From Tetranychus cinnabarinus (Eukaryota; Arthropoda; Arachnida; Trombidiformes; Tetranychidae), in the NCBI GenBank assembly GCA_022266195.1, contig WHVY01000001.1, forward strand, positions 10,230,001-10,294,000: a stretch of 64,000 bases of DNA, read 5' to 3'. The notes below the pieces were generated by a model, which searched no databases, was not told the origin of the DNA, and saw only the letters and a program-made list of their open reading frames with translations. Each line of letters opens with the position of its first letter. The stretch's first letter is position 1. This document shows, piece after piece, positions 53,867-62,872 of this stretch. Made by a program: the position numbers and the translations under genes.

Positions 53867-54667
53867 TCACCCTATGATATAATAATTGGAATGAATACCA
53901 TGAAAAGCGCGAAAGCTTTGATTGATCCTTCTGAAAATAAAGTTTTCTTCAAAGAAGAAGCGAATAACGAGGTAACTGCTTTACCCGTAGGAGAAATAGA
54001 AGTAAATACAAAACCTAAGTCTCATGGTATCATTATCAATGAACTTGGAGTAATTGTACCACCTAAATCTTCTGTTAACATTAAAGTTCAATCTGACTTA
54101 AGTCAAGACTTCAGTGGTAGAGTTATCATCTCGCCTAGCCAACGTTTCAGTTCTCAATCTCGCCTAAAATTTTCCTCAAATGAGTTTAAATTTGAAAAAG
54201 GAGTTGCTAATGTTACTCTCTGTAATAACGAGGATTTTAGCTTCTTTGTTAAGACAAAAGAGAATCTAGGCAAAATCCGAAACATCATTGCTACTGAAAA
54301 CACGCTAATAGTCTTTGAAAATAACGATTCATCACAAACCCAAGCTGAAGCTGAAAATCCGACGGGAAAACCTAATGCAAGATCGGTTAACAATAATTTG
54401 ACTCCTATGAGTCAAATTAATACTGGCAGTGATGCAGACACTTCTGTTCAAAATAATTTGACTCATACGAGTCAAATTAAGCCTAACGCTCAAGACGAGC
54501 CTGAAAACAAGGAAAAAGAAGATAAGTTAAATTCAGCGGTACATTCCGAACTCAAAAATCTAAATCTTAGTAATGGTATTGTTTTTATTGGTGCTTCACT
54601 TAACCCTCCTCAAAAAGAAACTTTAAGCAAGTTGTTAGAAGACTATTCGGACAGATTTGCTTTTTAA
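53867..54667 (+). pseudogene. protease end and linker, same frame after stop
   Basis: The frame continues directly from gag with the protease C-terminal motif, then an acidic linker with two copies of N-N-L-T-x-x-S-Q-I (54391-54480), each encoded over a TGACTC/GAGTCA palindrome. The TAA at 54665-54667 interrupts just upstream of RT. The open part from ATG 53891 is 258 aa. Confidence 0.8.
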
Positions 54668-56122
54668 GAGGATAGACTTGGAAGAACTGACTTATGCCAG
54701 CATCAAATTGACACAGGTGATGCTCGACCATTCTCTTTACCTCCATACAGCTGTTCGTTGGCAGAGAGACTAGAAATTAAAAAAGAAGTTGAAAGAATGA
54801 AGCAGCTCGGTGTAATAACTGAATCAACCTCGCCTTACTCTTCACCAATCATTGTTGTCGGTAAGAAAAATGGAGGAGTGAGAATTTGTGGTGATTTTCG
54901 CCGATTGAATAAAGATACAATAGCTGATACGTATCCCTTACCAGGAATACAAGACTGTCTAGATTGTGTGTCAGGTTGTAAGTACTTTACATTAATTGAT
55001 CTTAAGTCAGGCTACTGGCAGATTACAATTGACCCGAGAGATAGAGAAAAGACGGCAATAATAACAAGAGATGGGTTGTTTGAATTCATTGTAATGCCAT
55101 TTGGTTTAAGAAATGCACCAGCTACTTTTCAAAGACTCATGGATACAGTCCTAGCGGATATGAAATGGATATTTTGCATTCCATATCTAGATGATATCCT
55201 AATCTTTTCAAAGACTTTCAGTGAACATTTAGATCATTTAAATTCAGTAATGCAACGTTTGAGAACCGCTAACTTACTCATTCAACCACCGAAAGCAGCT
55301 TTTGCTGTAAATGCCATAAATTATTTAGGTCACACAATCACTGCACAGGGTATTTCACCTCAAGAAGAAAAAATAGAAGCTATCTTAAAATTTCCACCAC
55401 CGACTAATGTAGATAAAGTTAGACAATTTTTAGGCCTCGCATCTTATCATCGCCGTTTCATTCAAGGGTTCGCAATCATAGCTAAACCAATCTCAAATTT
55501 AACTATGAAAAACGTCGCTTTTGAATGGGGAGAAGAACAACAAATAGCCTTTGAGACCCTCAAGAAAGCATTGACTTCAAAACCAATTTTATCCCACTTT
55601 GACATACAATTACCAATTGAAGTTAGGTGTGATGGATCATCAATTGGATTAGGAGCAATCTTAATTCAAAAACATTCTGATGGAAATAGAGTAGTTGCTT
55701 ATGCATCACGTATGACAACTAAGCATGAAAAGAATTATGCCATTAGCGAAATTGAAGCATTGGCTATAGTTTACGCTCTTGAAAAGTTTAGATCTTATTT
55801 AATTGGAGTTAAGTTTACGGTTATTACAGACCATTGTGCTTTGTGTTGGATGTTGACAAAAAATAAACTCTCGCCTCGTTTAACGAGATGGACCCTTTCT
55901 CTGCAAGAATTTGACTTCACGGTTATTTACAAAAGTGGTTTGCATCATAAAGATGCAGATTGCTTGTCAAGAAACCCAGTTGATCCACCATGTCAACCAA
56001 GAGTAGAAAAGGATCTCAATCTTTTAACAATTCTTGACGATGTTGACTTCTTAGTTAATGAGCAAAGAAAGGATCCAAAGTTAATGACAGTAATAAAACT
56101 TTTGGAGATAGGGAAACTTTAA
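54668..56122 (+). CDS. reverse transcriptase / RNase H, element B
   Basis: Still the same frame after the second stop; the open part from 54758 is 454 aa. RT motifs include GGVRICGDFRRLN, LIDLKSGYWQI, MPFGLRNAPATFQ and Y-L-D-D at about 143-146. RNase H has VRCDGSSIGLGAIL and TDHCALC. It ends in a TAA at 56120-56122; homologous sequence resumes in the -1 frame (G-D-R-E-T-L-S-A-K), so a frameshift separates it from integrase. No convincing slippery heptamer is seen, so an indel is more likely. Confidence 0.85.
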   Translation, partial: EDRLGRTDLCQHQIDTGDARPFSLPPYSCSLAERLEIKKEVERMKQLGVITESTSPYSSPIIVVGKKNGGVRICGDFRRLNKDTIADTYPLPGIQDCLDCVSGCKYFTLIDLKSGYWQITIDPRDREKTAIITRDGLFEFIVMPFGLRNAPATFQRLMDTVLADMKWIFCIPYLDDILIFSKTFSEHLDHLNSVMQRLRTANLLIQPPKAAFAVNAINYLGHTITAQGISPQEEKIEAILKFPPPTNVDKVRQFLGLASYHRRFIQGFAIIAKPISNLTMKNVAFEWGEEQQIAFETLKKALTSKPILSHFDIQLPIEVRCDGSSIGLGAILIQKHSDGNRVVAYASRMTTKHEKNYAISEIEALAIVYALEKFRSYLIGVKFTVITDHCALCWMLTKNKLSPRLTRWTLSLQEFDFTVIYKSGLHHKDADCLSRNPVDPPCQPRVEKDLNLLTILDDVDFLVNEQRKDPKLMTVIKLLEIGKL

Positions 56123-59100
56123 GTGCGAAAGAGAAAAGAAGAATTGAAAAATTTACGATGGTCAATAACCTACTCAACAAAGTAGTATTCTTGAAAACAG
56201 GTCCAAAATTGGTCCCTGTCATTCCATCAACACTTCGACAAGAAGTGATGTATTCAATGCACGACGCTCCTTTATCAGGCCATTTGGGTCAACAAAAGAC
56301 ATTTGAAAGAGTAAGGGCAAGACTTTACTTTCCAAGAATGAAAAAGTACATCAATCGTTATGTTAGAACCTGCAATGAATGTCAGACCCGTAAAAGATCT
56401 TACCTTACACCTGCAGGTTTATTACAACCAATTACATGTGGAGGTGTAGCTGAAAGATTCGGCATTGATATTTTAGGACCTTTTCCAAGATCTTACAAAG
56501 AAAATAAATACATTGTTGTTGCTACAGAGTACTTTACTCGATTTGCAGTCGTAAAAGCCATCCCTGAAGCTACAACAGCTCAAATTGCAATTTTTATTGC
56601 TGAAAATATTGTTTGTCAATTTGGGAGCCCCAGAGAGTTACTTTCAGACAGAGGAGCGCAATTTCGCTCTAAATTAATGGCTGAACTAACAGGGCTAATG
56701 CAAACAAAGCATCGTTTTACGACTGCTTATCATCCACAATGCAATGGCTTGACTGAAAGGTTCAATGCTACGCTATCAACAATGATAAGTATGTATGTTG
56801 ATGACAAGCATAAAACATGGGATAGAGCTTTGCATTTCGTAACCTTTGCATACAACTCAGCAGTAAATGCTTCTACTGGCTTTACACCATTTTACTTGAT
56901 GTACGGAAGAGAACCTGTTTTTCCCTTGGAAAATCTTTTACAAACAACATCACAAGGTTTAGAAGATCAACAGAGTTATGCTGAATCCTTAGCAGAACAT
57001 TTAGAAGCGATCCGAAAAATAGCAGCTGCTAATTTAGTACAAACTCAATTGCGAAGTAAACAGTATTATGACAAAAACAGAACCGATAAAAAGTTATCAG
57101 TAGGTCAAAAAGTTTTAGTGTTCACTCCGCAAAGAAAAGTCGGAAAATCTGAAAAATTAATGCACAATTGGCTAGGTCCTTTCAAGATCACAAAAGTTAT
57201 TTCTCCTTTGATTTACCAGGTTCAAAATATTCAGAAGCCAAACAAAATTGAAATTGTAAACATTTCTCGTTTAAAAGTTTATCATGAGAGACAAGTGACT
57301 GACCGGGAAAATACATCAGATTCAGAGACTGAAATCATTTCAGATAATGAAAGATACAATTTGAATGTACCAACCCAAATCATAACGAACTTAAGTGACA
57401 AACCTAATCAAAATTCAGCACAGTTAGCTAATAGTTCTGGTTCCCAAACTGAGCCAACAAATCAAGTAAATGAAGTAGAAGAAACTACCATTGAAAAGGC
57501 TCAGGAAGAAAGTGATACGTTAGTTTACTATGATGCGGATACCGAACTTGAAAAATCTGAACCCGAAAAATATCTCGAAAGAAACAAAAGAAATCGTAGA
57601 CCACCAGCAAAACTGGCAAACTATTTTCTTTTCTCCTTGTTTCTTCTATTCTTGGTTGATGAAAGTGAGCCTTATTTTACGAGAGTCAGCCCAGTCATTT
57701 GGAAAGAGAAAAATGTTTTTGTAGTAGAAGGCATGCAACCAGTTTACGTCAAAGTTAACTATAATTCGCCTTGTAATTTCTTTAACAGCCCTGAACTCAA
57801 ACTATTGAGTAAATCAAATTCTATTTTGCAGTGGTGTAATGAGAGCTTCTTCTCAGATTTCGTTAAACCACTTGACAATCTGTGTCAAGAACCCAGCCTG
57901 TCCGGCCATAGTTCAAAAAGAATGGTTACATCACGCAAAAGAAGAGAAATAATTACTGGATTGATAGCTTTGGGTACCATGGTCATTAGTTCTTTCATGA
58001 GCGTCGGTCTAAGTGCAATTACTCTCGTTAAAGAAATAAGACTGGAAGCAAAATTCAATGAAATCGAGTCGATACAAAACGAACTATTACAAGAATCAAA
58101 GCGTTTAGTAGAGAACCAATTAATTACGAAAAATTTATTCTTCCAGGTTCAAAATGGGTTCAAGAATGTATCAAAACAAATTTCTGATATCAATCATAGA
58201 ATAGATGAGTTGGAAACTGCATTTCCGCAAATACTATACACAGTAACTCAGCTAACTTCTCGATTTATTCAAATGAAGAACACCTTTCAGAAAGCCGAGC
58301 ACAAACTACTCAAAAACGAAATGGAGAAAGAATTATTAGAGCTTCTCAATATCACTCTACCTTGCGGAGTAAATTGCCCAATCGAACTCATTGAACCAAA
58401 TTATTGTTATCACGATAACGAGAATCAAGAAGTTCATTTCAATTTCTACGTTAAAATCACTTCAAACAATAAACATGTTTTAGTAGCCGATCCTTTCAAA
58501 CTTTATTCACATAGAAACACAGATCTATGCAGAATGCTTTATACTGGACCGAGAGAAGTGATTTATGATAACAATAGAAATTGTTTGATACAATTAGATG
58601 ATTTGATAAAAATGAGACACAACGAAGTTCAGATTCAGGCTAATAGTATTACATGTATCAACATTAACAATACTGGCATCGATTTATGGTCTAATGAAAC
58701 CTGTTTCAAAGATAACTTTACTGACAGTGTCGCCACACAAGTCAAATTCACCACACTTAACAATTTCATTTACTGTCCGTTCAAATTGATAACACTACTC
58801 AACAAAACCTTTGCATGTCCTAAATTTCCTTTTCAACTGCCCAATAACATTACCTTTAATATTGATAATTATATTTACCAACCCTCACATTTAAAAACAT
58901 CTAACAAATTAAAATTTTTAGAAGATTGGAACTTTAAAGTTAATTTACACTTAAACTTCCAATCGAGTGCCGCACAAGCGCCGATAACAATATCAGAGGA
59001 AATGATAAATGAAATTAAAACAAATAGCCTGCATGACATACCTGATAATGGATCACTTTCTTTAACTTACATCCTTGTAACCACAATCTTTGTTTTAATT

Positions 59101-59247
59101 GCAATTATCATCCTTATTACGCTATTCCACATAAAAACAATTCTCGCCTTGAAGGCAAATAATCAACAACCCCAAATCAATAATCAACAGCCCCAAACAG
59201 TTGAGCATAAAAGGAAGAAAAACCCTTTGCTCAAACAGAGAAATTAA
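56123..59247 (+). CDS. integrase plus env region, element B
   Basis: The open part from ATG 56158 is 1029 aa. Integrase covers ~1-375: H-H-C-C zinc region (SMHDAPLSGHLG, TCNECQ), D104-x59-D164-x35-E200, and a GPF module near 340. The env-like region begins about residue 480 (about 57595). It has a signal-like hydrophobic stretch 486-500, a furin-type R-K-R-R at 593-596, then a hydrophobic Gly/Ala-rich fusion-peptide-like segment, coiled-coil heptads about 625-720, many Cys and N-glycosylation sites, and a C-terminal membrane anchor 968-990. Errantiviral env is normally made from a spliced RNA; here env is simply in frame with integrase, and I could not place the splice sites. Confidence 0.88.
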
Positions 59248-60337
59248 AACTCAAAATAATATAATCAAACCAACAAAAAAAAAAAAAAGTAAATAAATAA
59301 ATACAAATGCAAAAAAAAAAAAACCCAATTAAAGGAATTTATCAGGAACTTGAGTACATTAGAGTATTTTTAGGATATCATTCAAAAGCGCTTAAAGAGC
59401 CCTATCGATTAAGCTATAGATTGGCTACCTAGCATGTAACCGAAAAATCTTGGTTTTGTCCCATGTTAAAAGATATGAAAAAACGTAACTTTACGACTCA
59501 ATTGTACCAAGTTCGTGACATGTTCTATTCATGTTTTATATATTATTTTAATGCTTTTTTTACGCTCTTTCGAATGCACTATCACTTATGCTTCTTTGTG
59601 CCTTCGTTCAAAAAAACTTCAATATCTCGAAAACTAAGCGTTTTTTCGCGATTTTGAGGGTGAAATTTTGCGAATTTTCGCCTGTATGATCTAGATAAGG
59701 GGAGCGAAGCGTAGGAAAAACCGGGCCCTTTTTGGGATGGGGTTTTTATTAAGGATACCCGGGAAATAGTTACTTAATTGGTCCGAGAGAATCATAGTTG
59801 GCCGACCAAAAATATGTCATTTTTGGACCTGACCAAAAAATTTCTTTTTTAATGCTTATTCTTATGCATCTAAATGCGCTCTTTCCAATGCACTAAACAG
59901 CTCCCTGATTGTAGTTCACTGAGCGGAGATATTCACGTAAATGTATTTGGTAAAAATATCAATTTTACTCATTATTTTGAAATAACAATATTATAATTCA
60001 CTATCTATTATTCTATCCAACTAATATTAATCCACTTTCATTTTGTATTCCTCAACTTACTCCTATGTATCTTGAAACATTCATTATTTAAATGACTCCT
60101 ACGAGTCAAATTAACCGTTCACTTAGTAACCCATATACTCTTCTTCCCAAACTCTTTTACTAATATAATTCAAAAGATCTTGAAAATACAGCAAGATTAC
60201 TGTACTTTACGTTAAAACAAAACAATGTAAAAAAAAAATCAATTGGAATAAGTTGGAAACTTTTACTTTGAAAGTTAAAATTTACGAAAGGTTATTTCCA
60301 TGGTTTAAATGTTTATTAAACTTATGTATTCATAAAA
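59248..60337 (+). other. 3' non-coding region of element B
   Basis: Starts with A-rich tracts (about 59270-59325). No long frame. It contains one TGACTC/GAGTCA palindrome at about 60093-60113. Confidence 0.6.
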
Positions 60338-61135
60338 TCAGTATAGACAACAGTCCTCATCAACTCGCACTTGTCCTTCTTCATATGTCAGACCTTGGAT
60401 TTCAACTCCCTTGTTGTGTAAATGTAATAAAGCTGCTTGCACGTTGAACTCAACTTTCAACAGACGATGGTCTGAACCATTCAATAAAGCATGGGATACG
60501 GAATTTACACTTGTATCCATCCCTGAACATCCAATGAATAAATCGTTAACCGTGTGCGTGGTACCTCGCATCCAGGTGGGATTGAATCCTCGTCTCAAAT
60601 CATTCAAAACCATAAGGCCCGAGTTTGAAATCAATTGGTGCAAATGTATCCCTCGCTGGCGTTTGTAATGATTATTACAAGTTTCAGTGGACCAAGATTC
60701 ATGGTAGGCATTAAAATCACCAACAATCAAAATTAGATCGACACCATTCGCCTGTAGGGCTTCCCGGAATAAAGCATTGGTTAGCCTCCTGAAAAAGTCC
60801 AAAGTCATACGACCAGTGAAGTAACAAGAAAATATCCCTATGGTCATATTACTCCAAGATACAATAGCAGAACACACCACATCAGAAGGTACTTGATGAA
60901 AGGCCTTGTGCATCACAAAAGTATTATCAACAACTTTGATAGAACTTGCATGTCGTTTTACCGAGTCTACAACATGTATATTTTCTGCCGCTTGTTCAAT
61001 GGAGCGATGAATACATTCTGTGAAAATACAAATAGGTGCATCATCTTCCATGGCTGCATTGTCCAAAAATAAAGTTGCCTCAGTTGAATTAACACAGTTT
61101 CCATAATAGACTTTTAAATCCTCAAGTGACTGCAT
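60338..61135 (-). CDS. EEP (LINE-type) endonuclease-like protein, antisense in element B
   Basis: 265 aa. The domain runs almost end to end: an N-terminal Asn motif (YGNCVNSTEATLFLD, N13), C-I-F-T-E40 in the position of the catalytic Glu, V-G139-D-F-N142-A-Y-H, a W-M-R-G-T-T-H-T-V-N-D198-L-F segment, and S221-D222-H223. These are the signatures of the endonuclease/exonuclease/phosphatase fold used by R1/jockey-type LINEs to nick target DNA, and the key residues look intact. No reverse transcriptase or other LINE sequence is attached. It is antisense to the retroelement, between env and the 3' LTR. It could be a stand-alone accessory nuclease captured by the element, or a decayed 5'-truncated gene that lost its partner exons. 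Confidence 0.75.
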   Translation of the reverse strand: MQSLEDLKVYYGNCVNSTEATLFLDNAAMEDDAPICIFTECIHRSIEQAAENIHVVDSVKRHASSIKVVDNTFVMHKAFHQVPSDVVCSAIVSWSNMTIGIFSCYFTGRMTLDFFRRLTNALFREALQANGVDLILIVGDFNAYHESWSTETCNNHYKRQRGIHLHQLISNSGLMVLNDLRRGFNPTWMRGTTHTVNDLFIGCSGMDTSVNSVSHALLNGSDHRLLKVEFNVQAALLHLHNKGVEIQGLTYEEGQVRVDEDCCLY

Positions 61136-61689
61136 GGTGCGGAAAACAATTCAATCAAAAAAAAATCAATCAAAAAAAAAATCAAACAATCACACAATTC
61201 AAACAATCAAACAATTCAAAACATAAACTTAATACCAAATGACCCACACCTAACCCTTTCGTCATGTGAAAGCCAAAAAAAAAAAACAAAAAGAAAACAC
61301 AACGAGGACTCCGCAGTTCATTAATTGGTCATCTTTTAACCTATCACGGCTATCTGTTTTGGTTCATCACAAAGTGTCAACTTTCAACTTTAAAATGACT
61401 CTTATGAGTCAAATTAACTTTGCTGACCATCCCAACTTTAAAATGACTCTTATGAGTCAAATTAACTCAACGTACCCTTTCAACTTTAAAATGACTCTTA
61501 TGAGTCAAATTATCTCAACGTACTCTTTCAACTTTAGAATGAAATCAAATTAACTTCTTTTAAATCAATAAATTTCAAAACAATAACATTTTAAGTGCAC
61601 AAAGTAGACTTTGAAAGAAAACAAGAAAAACATCAAAATAAAGAAAATTCGTTTATTATTTCAAAGGGATAAGTTATTCATTATTACAT
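61136..61689. other. spacer with 48-bp repeats, element B
   Basis: Simple A/C-rich sequence upstream of the EEP frame (61150-61230), then four ~48-bp tandem units. Confidence 0.6.
61381..61557. repeat. 48-bp tandem repeat with AP-1-like palindromes
   Basis: Three units contain TTTAAAATGACTCTTATGAG followed by TCAAATTAA, spaced 48 bp (TGACTC at about 61396, 61444, 61492). A fourth unit lacks the palindrome. It lies between the antisense zinc-finger and EEP genes and may be their promoter or enhancer. Confidence 0.8.
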
Positions 61690-62109
61690 TCATTTTTTGG
61701 AGGTTTGCCTGAGTCTGGCGATGTTCCCTCTGCTATTTCCCTTTCGACCATCATTGTCCTTATCAGGTGTGTAGACGCCAGCTCCAACACACTTCAACCC
61801 GATTGCTGGATTGTGACAGTGAATGTCACATTTGTGCCCAGGTGCACCTATCATACCGCAACCTTTCTCGTGTCGAACCTTATTAGAGCTTTTTGAGAAG
61901 TTGTGCCCACACCATCGACAACGATATTTTTCTGTTATATCATCTATAAAATGCCGAGGGTTCCCACAATCTTGCAGCTTAGATATGTCCCCAACAAAAC
62001 CTTTGGGTATTGGCCCAGTGTACCCTGTTACTTGAGAAGGTGGATTTAAAGTATCAAAGTGCGCCAATTGGTATCTAAAATTTTTCATCAGCCTGATCCA
62101 ACGACACAT
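61690..62109 (-). CDS. C2HC zinc-finger protein, antisense in element B
   Basis: 139 aa from ATG 62109. A finger C64-x2-C67-x12-H80-x3-C84 is followed by further Cys/His (C94, C98, C107) and a basic tail. It overlaps the end of the upstream acidic frame by about 22 nt in a different frame, so the two could be a stop-start pair or be joined by splicing I cannot resolve. It is not recognised as a named family; nucleic-acid binding is inferred from the finger. Confidence 0.5.
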   Translation of the reverse strand: MCRWIRLMKNFRYQLAHFDTLNPPSQVTGYTGPIPKGFVGDISKLQDCGNPRHFIDDITEKYRCRWCGHNFSKSSNKVRHEKGCGMIGAPGHKCDIHCHNPAIGLKCVGAGVYTPDKDNDGRKGNSRGNIARLRQTSKK

Positions 62110-62462
62110 TTAAAATCATAATTTGCTACGGGCATAGTCGCGAACTTTGTCAATTCTTCTTCTGTTGGCTCTTTTGCCCACTCCTCAGGCGAGACTTCGG
62201 CACCTTCGCTCTCTGTTTCGTTGTCATCAGCGTCTTCTTCATCGAGTGCTGACTCGGCCTCTAAACTTTCTTCTTCTTCCATTGGAATTAGGGCAGCCTC
62301 GTCAACACATACTTGTTCCTCTGCGGTCGCTTCCAAACCGACAGCATGTTCCTCAGCAATATTGCCAAAATTTACGTCCTCGCGTAAAGCCAAGGGTAAT
62401 CCAGAAGCTGCTACTAAGCCAGAAGAAGGAACACGGCGGCGAGTTTGTTTGGTACGGGCCAT
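62088..62462 (-). CDS. acidic protein with histone H3-like N-terminus, antisense in element B
   Basis: 124 aa. It starts M-A-R-T-K-Q-T-R-R-R, so after Met removal residues 1-6 are ARTKQT, exactly the start of histone H3 (R2, T3, K4, Q5, T6). The remainder is very acidic (runs of Glu/Asp at about 60-105) and unrelated to a histone fold. It is the first frame of the antisense block, close to the 3' LTR. The H3-tail identity is seen directly. Recognition by H3K4 readers or writers is inference, and a six-residue match could be chance. Confidence 0.55.
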   Translation of the reverse strand: MARTKQTRRRVPSSGLVAASGLPLALREDVNFGNIAEEHAVGLEATAEEQVCVDEAALIPMEEEESLEAESALDEEDADDNETESEGAEVSPEEWAKEPTEEELTKFATMPVANYDFKCVVGSG

Positions 62463-62678
62463 CTAAAAACAAAAGAAACAGAAGCAAAGACACACCAATT
62501 AATCATTTATCACCAGGTTAAAACTTAAAAGAAAACTTACCATAATGAATAATAGGACAAAGGTGAAGGTAAAAGAAATCAAGACGGAAAATAGGTAGAC
62601 ACAATAATTGGTCAAAGTTAATAAGTTCAATGGAGTTAAACAAAAACTGTGGTCAGTTTTTAAGACGGGCCGGGCAAG

Positions 62679-62872
62679 TGTTGTACTCAACGAGGACTCT
62701 TCGCTCATTTTCTATTGGTTGGTGACTAGAACACCAAACACTAGTATTTAAACCCTTGTAAACCTTAAGCATGTATTCCTCTCATCCTTTAAGCTTCTTA
62801 AATAAAGATAAGATAGCCTTAAGTTACTTAGTTCTCCTTTTTTTTACTCTTCAACCATTCTGGTGCACAACA
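62679..62872 (+). repeat. 3' LTR of element B
   Basis: 194 bp, apparently identical to the 5' LTR and followed by the ATAT duplication (62873-62876). The sequence before it (GACGGGCCGGGCAAG) is only weakly purine-rich for a polypurine tract. Confidence 0.95.

Larger units (their letters stand above)
51994..62872 (+). mobile_element. env-bearing Ty3/gypsy retrotransposon B (errantivirus-like)
   Basis: 10,879 bp with 194-bp LTRs that I read as identical (TGTTGTACTC...GCACAACA), flanked by ATAT. An AT-rich 4-bp target is typical of gypsy/17.6-type errantiviruses. Order: LTR, PBS, gag-protease, RT/RNase H, integrase, env, a 3.4-kb region with antisense genes, LTR. Pol is interrupted by two in-frame stops and one frameshift, despite identical LTRs. 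Copies of TGACTC-NTAYGAGTCA occur in coding and 3' sequence. Confidence 0.93.

Noticed and set aside
56090..56125. Programmed -1 frameshift between RNase H and integrase
   Set aside because: No clean X-XXY-YYZ heptamer or obvious downstream structure; an indel is simpler.
60338..61135. Reading the EEP gene as a truncated LINE insertion
   Set aside because: No reverse transcriptase, poly(A) tail or target duplication was seen around it, so I kept it as an element-B accessory gene, while listing nested insertion as the main alternative.
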